Part shown: one piece after another, positions 1 to 11,738 of the stretch
How positions within the stretch are numbered: the stretch's first letter is position 1
Layout of the letters: each line of letters opens with the position of its first letter
Source of the DNA: Streptococcus infantis
Lineage (GTDB): Bacteria; Bacillota; Bacilli; Lactobacillales; Streptococcaceae
Assembly (NCBI RefSeq): GCF_019929665.1
Contig: NZ_JAHZPZ010000001.1
Coordinates: 248,001 to 312,000 of the forward strand
Direction: 5' to 3'
DNA length: 64,000 nucleotides
The notes under the pieces: generated by a model
Told to the model about the DNA's origin: nothing
Database searches by the model: none
What the model saw: the letters and a program-made list of their open reading frames with translations, nothing else
Translations under genes and position numbers: made by a program

Positions 1-1266
1 CGCTTTGAATATGTTCCTCGCCCTTCAGGTCCAAACGGACGTGTGATGAGCGGTAGCCTTACAGTGATTGATGAAAAAGGACAAGAACATAACTTTAGCT
101 TTACTGGATGGGAAAATAATGCGAAAACAAAAGTGATTAACTTCGATGCTCCAATCAAAGTGAAGAAAGCAATCTTTACTGGTAACGAAACATACGGTGA
201 TCCTGGACATATTTCAGCAGCGGAATTACGCTTCGTCCTTCCAGTTGAAGAGGATAAACCATTAGATGAAGCTGCATACAATGCTGAAGTAGAACGTGTT
301 CGTAAGATCGATCGTCAAGATGCGAAAGAATACTTGGCGGCTGTTGAAGCTTACAAGAATGGTCTTGCAGAACATAACTTATTAACTCCAAACGGACTTA
401 ATAAATTGGTAGAAGGCTTGAAAGAAATTAAAGAAACTGAAGAGCCAACTCCAGATCCGAAACCAACTCCAGATCCAGAGCCAACTCCAGATCCGAAACC
501 AACTCCAGATCCGAAACCAACTCCAGATCCAGAGCCAACTCCAGATCCGAAACCAACTCCAGATCCGAAACCAACTCCAGATCCAGAGCCGACTCCAGAT
601 CCAGAACCAACTCCAGATCCGAAACCAACTCCAGATCCGAAACCAACCCCAGATCCAGAGCCAACTCCAGATCCAAAACCAACCCCAGATCCAGAGCCAA
701 CTCCAGATCCGAAACCAACTCCAGATCCGAAACCAACTCCAGATCCGAAACCAACTCCAGATCCAGAACCAACTCCAGAACCTGAAGTTCTTTCAAGTAA
801 GGGAGAACAGCAACCACCAGTGGTTGAAATTCCTGAATTTACAGGTGGAGTTAATGCTGCAGAAGCGGCTGTTTATGACATTCCAGAGTTCAAGGGTGGC
901 GTTAATTGGGTTGAAGCAGCTAAGAATGATGTTCCAGAGTTCAAGGGTGGAGCTAATTGGGTTGAAGCAGCTAAGAATGATGTTCCAGAGTTCAAAGGTG
1001 GCGTTAATTGGGTTGAAGCAGCTAAGAATGATGTTCCTGAGTATAAAGAAACATTAGGTGCAGAAGACAATCAGACAAGTCCAGTTGCAGAAGAACTTGA
1101 TCAGAAACCAGCTCTTACACCAACACCTGCTATGCAAGCGGCACAAAAAGAAACAGAACAGCCTAAACTTCCTGAAACAGGTGAAGGCACAACTGAACAC
1201 CTCTTCCTAGCTGGTCTTACATTAGCAATGTCTGCTCTATTTCTTCAAAAAAGAAAAGAAGATTAA
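1..1266 (+). CDS. LPXTG cell-wall-anchored surface protein, C-terminal part (partial)
   Basis: The reading frame is open from the first base, so the N-terminus lies outside the window. The first ~75 residues look like the end of an F5/8 type C (CBM32-like) sugar-binding domain: the [10 protein letters not shown] and ELRFVLP segments resemble the second CBM32 of the next gene. A short helical linker follows, then 19 PTPDP[K/E]-type units (445-786), four 17-residue [13 protein letters not shown] repeats (829-1050) and a sortase signal: LPETG, a hydrophobic segment and a KRKED tail. The catalytic part is not visible; a surface glycosidase or adhesin is the best guess from the CBM. The stalk and C-terminus are nearly the same as in the neighbouring GH20/GH84 protein. 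Anchoring is certain, function is not. Confidence 0.85.
   Translation, partial: RFEYVPRPSGPNGRVMSGSLTVIDEKGQEHNFSFTGWENNAKTKVINFDAPIKVKKAIFTGNETYGDPGHISAAELRFVLPVEEDKPLDEAAYNAEVERVRKIDRQDAKEYLAAVEAYKNGLAEHNLLTPNGLNKLVEGLKEIKETEEPTPDPKPTPDPEPTPDPKPTPDPKPTPDPEPTPDPKPTPDPKPTPDPEPTPDPEPTPDPKPTPDPKPTPDPEPTPDPKPTPDPEPTPDPKPTPDPKPTPDPKPTPDPEPTPEPEVLSSKGEQQPPVVEIPEFTGGVNAAEAAVYDIPEFKGGVNWVEAAKNDVPEFKGGANWVEAAKNDVPEFKGGVNWVEAAKNDVPEYKETLGAEDNQTSPVAEELDQKPALTPTPAMQAAQKETEQPKLPETGEGTTEHLFLAGLTLAMSALFLQKRKED
445..786 (+). repeat. 18-bp tandem repeat coding PTPDP[K/E] stalk, 19 units
   Basis: Nineteen in-frame 18-bp units of the type CCAACTCCAGATCCGAAA / CCAACTCCAGATCCAGAG, the last coding PTPEPE. They code a rigid proline-rich wall-spanning stalk. 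The copy in the next gene (9094-9435) also has 19 units, so the two arrays can recombine. Confidence 0.95.
829..1050 (+). repeat. 51-bp repeats coding PEFKGGVN units
   Basis: Four imperfect 17-residue repeats ([16 protein letters not shown] type) between the Pro/Asp stalk and the sorting signal. The same module is found at the end of many streptococcal wall-anchored proteins; its role is not known to me. Confidence 0.85.
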
Positions 1267-1339
1267 AATATAATTGAGTTTTATACTATGAAAACTCAAA
1301 CTCCTAACTTATTGTAATGGAGAAAACCAAACACCTAGA

Positions 1340-1364
1340 GAGGACCTCTTGGTCCTCCCTTTTT
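1340..1364 (+). terminator. Rho-independent terminator after the partial LPXTG gene
   Basis: Stem GAGGACC / GGTCCTC with a TCTT loop, followed by CC and a T-run. It separates the two surface protein genes, so the downstream gene probably has its own promoter or relies on read-through. Confidence 0.75.
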
Positions 1365-1374
1365 AAAAGGGAAA

Positions 1375-1388
1375 TGAGAACGCTTACC
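1375..1388 (+). promoter_or_regulatory. Candidate cre (CcpA) site before the GH20/GH84 gene
   Basis: TGAGAACGCTTACC matches the cre consensus TGWAARCGYTWNCW at 12 of 14 positions. It overlaps an 8-bp inverted repeat AACGCTTA (1379-1386) / TAAGCGTT (1394-1401) that ends just before the ribosome binding site AAAGGAA (1404-1410). Carbon catabolite repression of a glycan-degrading enzyme would make sense; binding is inferred. Confidence 0.5.
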
Positions 1389-1419
1389 CAATTTAAGCGT
1401 TGGAAAGGAAATAAAGAAA

Positions 1420-4400
1420 ATGGGAAAACATTTTTTTGAGAGACGGTGTCATTACAGTATACGTAAGTTTGCAATAGGCGCTGCTTCTGTCATGATTGGT
1501 GCAAGCATTTTTGGTGCTGGTATGGTTCAAGCAGCAGAAACAGAAGGGCCTGCAGAGACAGAAGGCACGGTGACACAGGTTCAGCCCCTGGATAAGTTAC
1601 CAGCGGATATAGCAGCAGCTATTGAAAAAGCTGAATCAGCAAAACCAACTGATCCTACTGAAACGAATCCGACTGATGCGGAAGCTCAGCCTAAAAATAC
1701 TGGAGAAGCAACACCAAAACCAGCTGAAACTCCAGTTCCTAAGGAAGAAGCAACACCAAAACCAGCTGAAACTCCAAAAGAAGAAGCAGCACCAGTAGCT
1801 AAACCAGCAGAAAAGCCAGTTACTAAAGATTTGGTTGAAACTCCAGATGTCAATCATTTGGAAAAGGCTACTGCGACAGCATCAAACCATGAAGCGAACA
1901 CACCATTTACTGCTGAGAAGGCGATTGATGGAAATCCAGATACTCGTTGGGCAACTGACCGTGATGTTGTGAAACCAACAATCGAATTTAAGCTTGAAAA
2001 GACAACCTTAATCAAGCATGTGGAAATTGATTGGGATCGTCGTGTTCGTGGCGAGCAAAATGATCCAAACATCAAATCTTGGAATCTCTATTATGCAGGT
2101 CAAGACGAAGTAAATGGATCAGGTCCTGGAGAATGGAAGTTGGCTCATCAACGAACAGGGACTCCGGTTCTAGATGAAAAAGTTGACTTAAAAGAAGCCG
2201 TTCAAGCTAAGTATCTTAAACTTGAAATTACAGATTATCAAGCCGGTACTATGCAATGGAAAAATGTGGGTATTCAAGAAATTCGTGCCTACTCAAATAT
2301 TCCAGACACCAGCAAACCAACAGATATTCGTCAAGTTACAGAAATAGCGGTTGCTGAAGACGGAAAATCACTTGTATTACCTAAATTACCTGGTCAAGTT
2401 AGCTTGATTGGAAGCAATAAGCAAGGTGTTATCGACCTAAATAATAAAATCTACACACCGCTGACAGAACAACATGTCAAAGTGATGGTCCAACAAACCA
2501 ATGATAACCATACCTTCACAAAAGAATTTGAAGTTGTCATTAAAGGCTTGCATGCTGATGAAGGTGTTGGGACCAAACCTGCAGTTGCTCCAGCAGTTCA
2601 ACAATGGTACGGCACTGAAGGTAAAACTTCTATTACTTCAGAAACTGTCATTTCCGTTGGGAATTCTGGGTTTGACAAGGAAGCTAAGTTCTACCAAACT
2701 GACCTTGAAAATCGTGGTTTGGAAGTCGCAACCGGTGGTCAAGAAGCGCAAAACCGTATTGAGTTTAAAAAGGTTGAAGACAAGGGTTATGGTAAAGAAG
2801 GCTATGGTATCACCATTAAAGATGGAGTTATCACTGTAGAAGCTGCGACCAATGCAGGAGCATTTTATGCTACACGTACCCTCCTTCAGTTGGGAGAAAA
2901 TGACTTGCAAAACGGAGAAATCCGTGATTACCCAAGCTTTAGTCACCGTGGCTTTATGCTAGATACAGGTCGTAAGTTTATCCCTTATGATACGCTTGTA
3001 GATATCATGCTCAACATGGCCTACTACAAGATGAACGATCTTCAATTGCACTTGAACGACAACTATATCTTCCTCGATAAACACGTGGAAGGTAAACATC
3101 TCAGCCAACAAGAAGAATTGGATTATGTTCTTAAAAATGCCAAGACAGGCTTCCGTGTAGAAACTGATGTTGTCGGTGAAAATGGTGAAAAATTAACATC
3201 TGACGAGCATTATACCAAGGAAGAAATGCAAGAAATTATCAAGTTAGCTAAAGCTTTGCATATCAACCTTGTTCCTGAAATTGATACACCAGGCCACGCC
3301 CTTTCATTTGTTAAGGTCCGTCCAGACTTGATGTACAAGGGTCAACTTAGTGCGAGAAAACACAATGTAGAACGTGTAGCAATGCTCGACTTGGATAACA
3401 AGTACGAAGAAACGCTGGCTTTTGTTAAATCAGTCTATGATAAATTACTCGATGGTGAAGACGCACCACTTCGTGGCGTTTCAACAGTTCATATCGGTAC
3501 AGATGAGTACTATGGAAGTCCTGAAAGTTATCGTCGTTATGTCAATGATATGATTCAGTACATCAAAGGTAAGGGCTTAACACCACGTATTTGGGGTTCA
3601 CTCTCTGCCAAACAAGGAACTACGCCAGTGGATTGGAAAGATGTAGAAGTGGATATCTGGAGTATCCACTGGCAACGTCCACAGGCAGCAATTGCTCAGG
3701 GTGCCAAGATTATCAATATCACAGATATTCCAACCTACAGTGTTCCAAGTGGAAGCAATAGTCAAGGTGGTTATGGGGATTATGCAAACTATGAAACTCA
3801 ATACAACCGCTGGACACCAAATGACTTCTCAACTGGTGGAGGACCACGCTTAGAAGCATCTAATCCAAATATCCTTGGTGGTGGTCATGCAGTCTGGAAT
3901 GACAACATTGACTTACATGAAACTGGACTGACATCTTTTGATATCTTTAAACGCTTCTTCAAGAGTATGCAATCAACTGCAGAACGCACTTGGGGTTCAG
4001 ATCGTGCAGCTAAGACCTATGCAGACCGTATCCAACCAACAAGTGTTTATGCACCACGTTCAAACCCAGAAAAGACAATAGAAGATAGCGACCTATTCAC
4101 CATTAAACCAGAAACGATCAAGGAATATCTTGCTAAGAATGTGAAGAAAACAGAAGCAGGTTTGAATTTTGAAAAAGATTCTAGTATCGAAGGTTTAGTA
4201 GGTGATGTTGGTCCGAGTCATGTTTTGAAATTGGATGTAACTGTTACAGGTGATGGAGAGCAAGTCTTCTCTACAAGTGGGGACAATAAACTTTATCTTG
4301 CAGACAAGGATGGCTACTTAGCTTATAAATTTGAACAATTCCATATTCAATTTGACAAGAAACTAGAGAAAAATAAACGTTATCAAATCTCTGTTGTTAC

Positions 4401-7400
4401 GAAACCACAAAAAACAGAAGTTTATGTAGATGGCGAAAAGGTTGAGCGTATTGCAAATCCAGCTCATCCTCGCTTGGCTCACAATAGCTTGGTACTTCCA
4501 CTTGAAACAATCGGTGGCTTCCAAGGAATCTTGCATAGTGCAGAGTTGTCGAATGAAGCATTTGTAAACCCACGTTTAATCCCAACAGATCACTTCACAG
4601 TTTCTGCAAGCAGTCAGGAAACACCAGGAACAGAGACTGAAGGACCAGTAGAAAAAGCTTTCGACAATGATCCGAACACCTTCTGGCATTCAAAATGGAC
4701 TGGAGACCGTGCTCCATATACCGTTGCCATGAATTTGAATGCTCCTGAAAAAGTCAATGGTTTGACTTATCTTCCACGTCCTGGTGGTGGTAATGGAGTC
4801 GTGACATCTTATGAAATCTATGCTCAAAAAGATGGTCAAATGGTTAAGGTTGCTTCAGGAACTTGGGAAAATAATACTAAAGAAAAAACGGTTAATTTTG
4901 CAGCAGTTGAAACCAATAAGGTAGAATTTAAAGTTCTGTCAGGTGTCGCAGGATTTGGTAGTGCTGCAGAAATTCAACTGCTCAAGCCACTTTCTGATAG
5001 TGAATCAGAAGAGCCAGTTGCTCCAGAAAAACCGGTAACTCCTGAGAAACCGGTGACTCCAGAAAAACCAAAAGTTGAAGAAGTAAGTGATGGTACAACT
5101 GAACTTGCGGATAGCTTTGTAGCTACAAAACCAGCCAGTGATGATGCGATCGCTGCTGCAGCACAAAGTCAAGACTATCTCAAGAAAGAATACAAGGTAT
5201 TCCCAACACCACAAAAAGTTACTTACGGTGAAGGTGTCACTAAACTTCAAAAACAAGTTAATCTTGTTATGGGAGACCATCTAGATATTTACACTCGCAA
5301 CCGCTTGAAGAGTGTTCTACAAGATCATCAAATCTCATACACAAGCAGTCAAGCAGCAGTAGCAGGTGCTACAAATATCTATCTTGGTGTTCATGGTCAA
5401 CATTCACAGGCAGAAAAAGAAATATCTGGTATTTCTCAAGGACTCTTTGATAAGATTGATGCTTATGCTTTGTCAATTAAGAACAATACAATCTCTATCG
5501 TCGGTAAAGATACAGATGCTGTCTTCTATGGATTGACGACTCTTAAACACATGCTTAATGAAAGTGAAGCTCCAGTTTTACGTAATGTAACTGTTGAAGA
5601 CTACGCTGAAATTAAGAATCGTGGTTTTATCGAAGGTTACTATGGAAATCCATGGAGCAATGCTGATCGTGCTGAATTGATGCGCTATGGTGGTGACTTG
5701 AAGTTGACTCAATACTTCTTTGCTCCAAAAGACGATCCATACCACAACAAGAAATGGCGTGAACTTTATCCAGAAGAAAAATTAGCTGAAATCCGTGAAT
5801 TGGCGCGTGTCGGAAACCAAAACAAGACTCGTTATGTTTGGACCATCCACCCATTCATGAACAACCGTATCCGTTTTGGCAACGATGCTGACTACCAAAA
5901 AGACCTTGAAACCATTAAGGCTAAATTCACTCAATTGATGGATGTCGGCGTTCGTGAGTTCGGTATTTTGGCAGATGATGCTCCAAGTCCAGTTGGTGGC
6001 TACAATAGCTACAACCGCTTGATGAAGGACATGACAGATTGGTTGACTGAAAAACAAGCAACTTATGTTGGCCTTCGTAAGGAAATGATCTTCGTTCCTG
6101 GTCAGTATTGGGGTAATGGTCGTGAAGATGAGTTGAAATCTCTAAATGAAAATCTTCCAACTTCAACTTCTATGACCCTTACTGGTGGTAAGATTTGGGG
6201 TGAAGTATCTGAAAGCTTCCTTTCAAACCTTAAGAATAATCTGACTGCAGGAGGTAAGACATACCGCCCAGTTTCTCTATGGATTAACTGGCCTGTTACA
6301 GATAACTCTAAACAACACTTGATTTTGGGTGGCGGTGAGAAATTCCTTCATCCAAATGTGGACCCAAGTCTCCTTTCAGGTATCATGTTGAACCCAATGC
6401 AACAATCTGAGCCTTCTAAGATTGCCCTCTTTTCAGCAGCTCAGTACGCATGGAAACAATGGAAATCTGAAGAAGAAGCTAAGAAAGTAAATGACATCGC
6501 CTTCAACTTTGTTGAAACAGGTAAATTTACTGACAGTGAAACATCTGTTGCCTTCCGTGAACTTGGTAAACATATGATCAACCAAAACATGGATGGTCGT
6601 GTTGTGAAATTGGAAGAGTCTGTTGAACTTGCACCAAAATTGGCGGCCTTCATGTCTAAGTTGAAAGCTGGTCAAGATGTCAATGCAGAGCGTGCTGACT
6701 TGCGTGCAGAATTTGCTAAAATAAAAGCTGCAGCACAACTTTATAAAGCATCTGGTGACGAAAAGATGCGTTCTCAAATCCACTATTGGTTGGATAATGC
6801 CATTGACCAAATGGATGCTTTGAGTGCTTTCCTAGATGGATCAGAAGCTATTGAAAACAATGATTCTGCTAGACTTTGGGATAGCTATTACAAGGGCTTA
6901 AAACTTTATGAACAATCACAAACTTATACTTTCCATTATGTAGACCATGATGAAAGAGCTGAGTTGGGTGTACAACATATCCGTCCATTCCTGCTTGGAC
7001 TTCGTGAAATCTTGGCAACTGAAGTTCAAAAAGCCCTACACCCAGACCAAGTAATCAGCACCTTTATCACAAACCGTACAGGTGTAGAAGGTGGACTTGC
7101 TGAAGTCACTGACGGAGATTTAGGAACACATGCCCTTATCAAATCACCAAACAGCATCCAAACTGGTGACTACATCGGCTTGAAATTTAATAAGGCTGTT
7201 CCAATCCAAAACTTGACATTTGCAATGGGAACTCAAGCAAATCCACGCGATACCTTTAACAATGCTAAAGTTGAGTACCTCAATGAAAATGATGAGTGGG
7301 TAACACTTTCAGAACCAAGCTACACTGGTAATGAGCCTCTTCTTAAATTTGAAAATCTCAATATCAATGCTAAAGCTGTTCGAATGATTGCCACTTCTGA

Positions 7401-9909
7401 TCGTGATAATACTTGGTTTGCTGTGCGAGAAATTGCTGTTAATCGTCCTGTAGAAGTAAGTCGTCCTAAACAGACAGCTACAGTGACCATCAGTCCAAAT
7501 CTCATGTACAAGTACAACACGACAGTTGCTCAGATTACAGATGGCCGTGATAATACGGAAGCCATGCTTGCAAATGCTGATCGCACGGATACAACTCCAG
7601 TCGATGGTTGGGTACAACTAGACTTGGGTGAAGTCAAACCAGTAACTAAGGTTCGTCTCGTTCAAGGTTCAGGAGATAAATTGGCAGAAGGTGTTCTTGA
7701 GTATTCTACAGATGGAAATTCATGGCAAGAATTGGATCGTTTAGCTGGTGAACAAACCAAAGAAATTGAAACTCCAATTTCAGCTCGCTACATCCGTGTT
7801 CGTAACACCAAGAATATCAATCTATGGTGGCGTATCGCTGACTTCTCAGTTGAAACACGTGCTGGCAATAGCGAGATGACAGATACTAATGTTGAAAGTT
7901 TGAAATCAACTCCAGTATATGACAGTCTCGGTCGTTATGACATGCAAATTCCAAGTGGAACTAAGCTTCCAGCTCATAGCTACTTGGGTATGAAGCTAGA
8001 CCGTCTACACCAGGCTGAAAGTATTCAGGCTATCGGTATTGGAAATCCAGCCCTTGACTTGGAATTCTCTCCAAATGCACAAGAATGGTATCCAGCTAGC
8101 CAAGTAACTGATAAGTCCTTGGTACGTTATGCTCGTTTGGCTAATAAGACTGACCAAGAACAAGCAGTGACAGCAACATCTCTACTCGTTAAGACAAAAG
8201 AAGTGGAGCCAACTAAACTTGATTCTACATCAATGGGAATTGATGCCTACTATGGTGCAAATGATGTTCGTAAGATCAAGAATTTGGATCAGTTGTTTGA
8301 TGGTGTTTACAATAACTTTGTAGAGTTCTCTGACTATGCACGTAAAGATGGTCATATTACCTTGAAACTTGGTAGTGAACGTGAAATCAAGAAGATTAGA
8401 GCCTATATCCAAGATGGTACGAAGAACTATCTTCGTGATGGTAAAATTCAGGTTAGTCAAGATGGTAAGACATGGACAGATGTTGTGACAGTAGGTGATG
8501 GTGTCGCTAATGAAATGCGTGATGATTCATTGACAGATGGATGGACACATGATTCTAAGATGCCTGGAAATCGCTACATCGAAGGTGAACTTGCAAGTCC
8601 AGTTAAAGCTAACTATCTCCGTGTTCTCTTCACTGCTAATTACGATGCTCGTTTTGTTGGATTTACTGAGTTGGTTATCAATGACGGCGAATTTGTGAAA
8701 CCTATCAACGACCCAACTGTTCAAGGAAACGGTGGAGAAAGTCGAGGCAACCTATACACAAATCTTGTAGATGGCAAAGTCTTGACAAGCTATAAGGCTG
8801 AGAAAGACCAAGGTGAGTTGGTTTACCACTTGTCAGAACCAACAAACGCTAACCACATCCGACTTGTTTCTAGTCTGCCTCAAGGAGTAGCAGCTCGTTT
8901 ACTCGCTCGTACTCTGAAAACAGACAGAGACGGTGCTTGGACAGATTTGGGAGCAATTACTTCAAGCTTCCAAACATTTGCAGTCAGAGATAAGGCTCCA
9001 TTACTTGATGTTAAACTCATTTGGGAGGGTGGCAAACCAGAGTTCTATGAAATGACGACTTACTATCAAGAACTTTCAGAAGAACCTGAGCAACCAACTC
9101 CAGATCCAGAGCCAACTCCAAATCCAGAGCCAACTCCAGATCCGAAACCAACTCCAGATCCAGAGCCAACTCCAGATCCAGAGCCAACTCCAGATCCGAA
9201 ACCAACTCCAGATCCAGAGCCAACTCCAGATCCAGAACCAACTCCAGATCCGAAACCAACTCCAGATCCAAAACCAACTCCGGATCCAGAACCAACCCCA
9301 AATCCAGAGCCAACTCCAGATCCAGAACCAACTCCGGATCCAGAGCCAACTCCAGATCCGAAACCAACTCCGGATCCAGAACCAACTCCAGATCCAAAAC
9401 CAACTCCAGATCCAAAACCAACTCCGGAACCTGAAGTCCTTTCAAGTAAGGGCGATCAAGAACCACCAGTAGTTGAAATTCCTGAATTTATAGGTGGCGT
9501 TAATGCTGCAGAAGCGGCTGTTTATGACATTCCAGAGTTCAAGGGTGGCGTTAATTGGGTTGAAGCGGACAAGAATGAGCTCCCAGAATTCAAGGGTGGT
9601 GTTAACGCAGTTGAAGCTTACAAGAATGAGCTTCCAGAGTTCAAGGGTGGCGTTAACGCAGTTGAAGCTGCTAAGAATGAGGTTCCAGAATATAAAGAGC
9701 CTGTTGCAAACCCAGTTACACCAATTGCGGATCACAAGCCAGCTCAAATTTCAACAAACCAAAAACAAGAACAACCACATGCTCCAGCAACTGAAGCCAA
9801 AGCTCAACTTCCAGCAACTGGTGAGCAAGATTCAGTAGGTTTAGCATTCCTAGCTAGTCTTGGATTGGTTCTTTCTGCAACCTTTATCAAAAAAGGGAAA
9901 GAAGACTAA
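1420..9909 (+). CDS. Wall-anchored GH20 / GH84 dual beta-N-acetylhexosaminidase with CBM32 domains
   Basis: 2829 residues. Start ATG has AAAGGAA nine bases upstream. YSIRK-type signal peptide ([16 protein letters not shown], cleaved near AAETEG), Pro/Ala/Glu-rich linker, CBM32-like domain (~145-300), GH20 accessory domain (~390-490) and GH20 catalytic barrel (~504-880) with the catalytic Asp-Glu pair in HIGTDE (D695, E696). A LamG-like segment (~915-1045) and a second CBM32 (~1057-1195) follow. Next is a GH84 unit: accessory domain from ~1258, barrel from ~1398 ([10 protein letters not shown]) and the catalytic Asp pair in ILADDA (D1519, D1520). Several F5/8C-like domains (~1880-2545), 19 PTPDP units, PEFKGGVN repeats and LPATG (2797-2801) complete it. 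It should release terminal beta-GlcNAc/GalNAc from host glycans at the cell surface. A GH20-GH84 fusion is unusual. Confidence 0.93.
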   Translation: MGKHFFERRCHYSIRKFAIGAASVMIGASIFGAGMVQAAETEGPAETEGTVTQVQPLDKLPADIAAAIEKAESAKPTDPTETNPTDAEAQPKNTGEATPKPAETPVPKEEATPKPAETPKEEAAPVAKPAEKPVTKDLVETPDVNHLEKATATASNHEANTPFTAEKAIDGNPDTRWATDRDVVKPTIEFKLEKTTLIKHVEIDWDRRVRGEQNDPNIKSWNLYYAGQDEVNGSGPGEWKLAHQRTGTPVLDEKVDLKEAVQAKYLKLEITDYQAGTMQWKNVGIQEIRAYSNIPDTSKPTDIRQVTEIAVAEDGKSLVLPKLPGQVSLIGSNKQGVIDLNNKIYTPLTEQHVKVMVQQTNDNHTFTKEFEVVIKGLHADEGVGTKPAVAPAVQQWYGTEGKTSITSETVISVGNSGFDKEAKFYQTDLENRGLEVATGGQEAQNRIEFKKVEDKGYGKEGYGITIKDGVITVEAATNAGAFYATRTLLQLGENDLQNGEIRDYPSFSHRGFMLDTGRKFIPYDTLVDIMLNMAYYKMNDLQLHLNDNYIFLDKHVEGKHLSQQEELDYVLKNAKTGFRVETDVVGENGEKLTSDEHYTKEEMQEIIKLAKALHINLVPEIDTPGHALSFVKVRPDLMYKGQLSARKHNVERVAMLDLDNKYEETLAFVKSVYDKLLDGEDAPLRGVSTVHIGTDEYYGSPESYRRYVNDMIQYIKGKGLTPRIWGSLSAKQGTTPVDWKDVEVDIWSIHWQRPQAAIAQGAKIINITDIPTYSVPSGSNSQGGYGDYANYETQYNRWTPNDFSTGGGPRLEASNPNILGGGHAVWNDNIDLHETGLTSFDIFKRFFKSMQSTAERTWGSDRAAKTYADRIQPTSVYAPRSNPEKTIEDSDLFTIKPETIKEYLAKNVKKTEAGLNFEKDSSIEGLVGDVGPSHVLKLDVTVTGDGEQVFSTSGDNKLYLADKDGYLAYKFEQFHIQFDKKLEKNKRYQISVVTKPQKTEVYVDGEKVERIANPAHPRLAHNSLVLPLETIGGFQGILHSAELSNEAFVNPRLIPTDHFTVSASSQETPGTETEGPVEKAFDNDPNTFWHSKWTGDRAPYTVAMNLNAPEKVNGLTYLPRPGGGNGVVTSYEIYAQKDGQMVKVASGTWENNTKEKTVNFAAVETNKVEFKVLSGVAGFGSAAEIQLLKPLSDSESEEPVAPEKPVTPEKPVTPEKPKVEEVSDGTTELADSFVATKPASDDAIAAAAQSQDYLKKEYKVFPTPQKVTYGEGVTKLQKQVNLVMGDHLDIYTRNRLKSVLQDHQISYTSSQAAVAGATNIYLGVHGQHSQAEKEISGISQGLFDKIDAYALSIKNNTISIVGKDTDAVFYGLTTLKHMLNESEAPVLRNVTVEDYAEIKNRGFIEGYYGNPWSNADRAELMRYGGDLKLTQYFFAPKDDPYHNKKWRELYPEEKLAEIRELARVGNQNKTRYVWTIHPFMNNRIRFGNDADYQKDLETIKAKFTQLMDVGVREFGILADDAPSPVGGYNSYNRLMKDMTDWLTEKQATYVGLRKEMIFVPGQYWGNGREDELKSLNENLPTSTSMTLTGGKIWGEVSESFLSNLKNNLTAGGKTYRPVSLWINWPVTDNSKQHLILGGGEKFLHPNVDPSLLSGIMLNPMQQSEPSKIALFSAAQYAWKQWKSEEEAKKVNDIAFNFVETGKFTDSETSVAFRELGKHMINQNMDGRVVKLEESVELAPKLAAFMSKLKAGQDVNAERADLRAEFAKIKAAAQLYKASGDEKMRSQIHYWLDNAIDQMDALSAFLDGSEAIENNDSARLWDSYYKGLKLYEQSQTYTFHYVDHDERAELGVQHIRPFLLGLREILATEVQKALHPDQVISTFITNRTGVEGGLAEVTDGDLGTHALIKSPNSIQTGDYIGLKFNKAVPIQNLTFAMGTQANPRDTFNNAKVEYLNENDEWVTLSEPSYTGNEPLLKFENLNINAKAVRMIATSDRDNTWFAVREIAVNRPVEVSRPKQTATVTISPNLMYKYNTTVAQITDGRDNTEAMLANADRTDTTPVDGWVQLDLGEVKPVTKVRLVQGSGDKLAEGVLEYSTDGNSWQELDRLAGEQTKEIETPISARYIRVRNTKNINLWWRIADFSVETRAGNSEMTDTNVESLKSTPVYDSLGRYDMQIPSGTKLPAHSYLGMKLDRLHQAESIQAIGIGNPALDLEFSPNAQEWYPASQVTDKSLVRYARLANKTDQEQAVTATSLLVKTKEVEPTKLDSTSMGIDAYYGANDVRKIKNLDQLFDGVYNNFVEFSDYARKDGHITLKLGSEREIKKIRAYIQDGTKNYLRDGKIQVSQDGKTWTDVVTVGDGVANEMRDDSLTDGWTHDSKMPGNRYIEGELASPVKANYLRVLFTANYDARFVGFTELVINDGEFVKPINDPTVQGNGGESRGNLYTNLVDGKVLTSYKAEKDQGELVYHLSEPTNANHIRLVSSLPQGVAARLLARTLKTDRDGAWTDLGAITSSFQTFAVRDKAPLLDVKLIWEGGKPEFYEMTTYYQELSEEPEQPTPDPEPTPNPEPTPDPKPTPDPEPTPDPEPTPDPKPTPDPEPTPDPEPTPDPKPTPDPKPTPDPEPTPNPEPTPDPEPTPDPEPTPDPKPTPDPEPTPDPKPTPDPKPTPEPEVLSSKGDQEPPVVEIPEFIGGVNAAEAAVYDIPEFKGGVNWVEADKNELPEFKGGVNAVEAYKNELPEFKGGVNAVEAAKNEVPEYKEPVANPVTPIADHKPAQISTNQKQEQPHAPATEAKAQLPATGEQDSVGLAFLASLGLVLSATFIKKGKED
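9094..9435 (+). repeat. 18-bp tandem repeat coding PTP[D/N]P[K/E] stalk, 19 units
   Basis: Nineteen in-frame 18-bp units, matching in number and type the array at 445-786. Two units carry Asn instead of Asp, and the last codes PTPEPE in both genes. Confidence 0.95.
9478..9699 (+). repeat. 51-bp repeats coding PEFKGGVN units
   Basis: Four 17-residue units, the first two nearly identical in DNA to those at 829-1050, the last two diverged (GGVNAVEA type). Confidence 0.85.
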
Positions 9910-9951
9910 GTACGAATCTTAATTCGATGCAGAATAGCTTGTTTTAAAAAG

Positions 9952-9982
9952 AAAAACCAGGGACACTAGTTCCTGGTTTTTT
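9952..9982 (+). terminator. Rho-independent terminator after GH20/GH84 gene
   Basis: AAAAACCAGG / CCTGGTTTTT stem with T-run; the A-rich 5' side means it could also stop transcripts arriving from the minus-strand gene at 10050. Confidence 0.85.
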
Positions 9983-10049
9983 GTGATTCGAAAGTATAGA
10001 AAACTGCAAATTAAATACCAACGAAGTAACCGTTGGTATTGAAAAATGC

Positions 10050-10451
10050 TTAAGATGCCCCGTTATTTGCGCTAACTCCTGCTTCAGTAGTTGGAGTGTT
10101 TGAAGAAGAATCAGATTGCTCATTTTTCTGAGAATTGTTATCTGATTTTGTATCCTCCTTCTTGCTAGGAGTTTGAACCTCTTCTTTTTGAGTGGTTTCT
10201 TGATTGCTTGGTTGGCTCTGTGCAGGAGCGTTTGATTGAGCAGGGCTTTCCTTTTGGATTTCCTTGATAATAGTTGTTTGCGGATTTGTAGCTTTTTTAT
10301 CTTTATCTTTATCAAAGGCATTCATAATCGTGATACTAGCAGTAATCAAACCTAGAATACTAGCAATCGTTGCAATGGTTTTTTGAAAGACAGTAAACCC
10401 TTTTTTGATGTGTTCTGTTTTAGGTTTTGATCTTCTACGATAGTTAGACAT
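10050..10451 (-). CDS. Small single-pass membrane protein with low-complexity tail
   Basis: 133 residues. A basic N-terminus (RRRSKPKTEHIKKG) precedes one hydrophobic segment (~residues 22-44, TIATIASILGLITASITIMN). The rest is a Gln/Ser/Asn/Lys/Thr-rich disordered tail, presumably outside the cell. The start has AAAGGAGAG in front, and a TATAAT lies on the minus strand at 10476-10481. No enzyme motif is visible. It is transcribed away from the cysteine desulfurase gene and convergent with the GH20/GH84 gene. I know similar proteins in mitis-group streptococci but no function. Confidence 0.8.
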   Translation of the reverse strand: MSNYRRRSKPKTEHIKKGFTVFQKTIATIASILGLITASITIMNAFDKDKDKKATNPQTTIIKEIQKESPAQSNAPAQSQPSNQETTQKEEVQTPSKKEDTKSDNNSQKNEQSDSSSNTPTTEAGVSANNGAS

Positions 10452-10526
10452 AATAGCTCTCCTTTACTATGATTCATTATACCTAAAATCTTTAAAAAAA
10501 ACTTAAATAAACCTGAACGGCCTTTC

Positions 10527-10555
10527 TTGTAGCCTGAACTGTTTCGTGTTACAAT
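10527..10555 (+). promoter_or_regulatory. Promoter of the cysteine desulfurase-thiI operon
   Basis: -35 TTGTAG (10527-10532), 17-bp spacer, extended -10 TGTTACAAT (TACAAT 10550-10555), 32 bp before the start codon. Confidence 0.6.
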
Positions 10556-10587
10556 AGAAGGAGTGATTTTAGAAAGCGTGAGAAACA

Positions 10588-11730
10588 ATGATTTACTTTG
10601 ATAATTCGGCTACGACCAAGCCTTATCCTGAAGTACTTGAAACTTACATGCAGGTGTCTGCAAAAATTATTGGTAACCCATCTAGCCTTCATCGTTTGGG
10701 TGATCAGTCTACCAGAATTTTAGAAGCTTCTCGTCAGCAGATTGCAGATTTAATTGGTAAGAAAAGCGAAGAAGTATTCTTTACCTCTGGTGGTACCGAA
10801 GGAGATAACTGGGTTATCAAAGGTGTCGCTTTTGAAAAAGCTCAGTTTGGTAAACACATCATCGTGTCAGAAATTGAGCATCCAGCGGTTAAGGAGTCTG
10901 CTCTTTGGCTTCAGACTCAAGGATTTGAGGTGGATTTTGCACCAGTAGATGAGCAAGGTTTTGTGGATTTGGAGATATTAGAAAGTCTAATACGACCTGA
11001 TACCACACTTATTTCCATCATGGCTGTTAACAATGAAATCGGCTCAATCCAGCCTATTGAAGCTATTTCAGAACTTTTGGCAGATAAGCCAACGATTTCC
11101 TTCCATGTTGATGCCGTTCAAGCTTTAGCTAAGATTCCGACAGAAAAGTATTTGACTGACCGAGTGGATTTTGCGACCTTCTCTAGTCATAAATTTCACG
11201 GAGTTCGTGGTGTTGGATTTGTCTATATCAAGTCTGGCAAGAAAATCATCCCCCTATTAACTGGTGGTGGCCAAGAGCGTGACTATCGTTCAACAACTGA
11301 AAATGTAGCAGGAATTGCAGCAACAGCCAAGGCCTTACGTTTGGCCATGGAAAAACTGGATTTGTTTACAATCAAAACAAGTCAGATGAAGGCAGTCATC
11401 CGTCAAGCTCTACTCGAATATCCAGATATTTTTGTTTTCTCAGGTGAGGAAGACTTTGCTCCTCATATTCTGACTTTTGGAATTAAGGGTGTCCGTGGTG
11501 AAGTCATCGTTCATGCATTTGAAGACTATGATATTTTCATTTCCACAACCTCTGCTTGCTCGTCCAAGGCAGGAAAACCTGCGGGTACCTTGATTGCCAT
11601 GGGTGTTGAAAAAGATAAGGCTCAGTCAGCAGTACGCGTCAGCCTAGACCTAGAAAATGACATGAGTCAAGTTGAGCAATTTTTGACCAAACTAAAATTA
11701 ATTTACAATCAAACTAGAAAAGTAAGATAG
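10588..11730 (+). CDS. Cysteine desulfurase (NifS/IscS family)
   Basis: 380 residues, PLP-dependent class V aminotransferase fold. It takes sulfur from L-cysteine, leaving alanine, and carries it as a persulfide. Visible marks: N-terminal [20 protein letters not shown], the ExEHPAV histidine segment, HVDAVQA, the PLP lysine in SSHKFHG, and the sulfur-carrying cysteine in the SACSSKAG loop. Eight bases separate it from thiI, so it most likely supplies sulfur for ThiI-dependent 4-thiouridine in tRNA, as NifZ does in Bacillus. A general Fe-S role is less likely because no isc/suf scaffold gene is nearby. Confidence 0.93.
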   Translation: MIYFDNSATTKPYPEVLETYMQVSAKIIGNPSSLHRLGDQSTRILEASRQQIADLIGKKSEEVFFTSGGTEGDNWVIKGVAFEKAQFGKHIIVSEIEHPAVKESALWLQTQGFEVDFAPVDEQGFVDLEILESLIRPDTTLISIMAVNNEIGSIQPIEAISELLADKPTISFHVDAVQALAKIPTEKYLTDRVDFATFSSHKFHGVRGVGFVYIKSGKKIIPLLTGGGQERDYRSTTENVAGIAATAKALRLAMEKLDLFTIKTSQMKAVIRQALLEYPDIFVFSGEEDFAPHILTFGIKGVRGEVIVHAFEDYDIFISTTSACSSKAGKPAGTLIAMGVEKDKAQSAVRVSLDLENDMSQVEQFLTKLKLIYNQTRKVR

Positions 11731-11738
11731 GAGCATTC

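Noticed and set aside
428..817. Minus-strand open frames over the PTPDP arrays (also 9017-9466)
   Set aside because: Same reason: antisense of an 18-bp repeat, low-complexity LELVSD peptide, no start signals.
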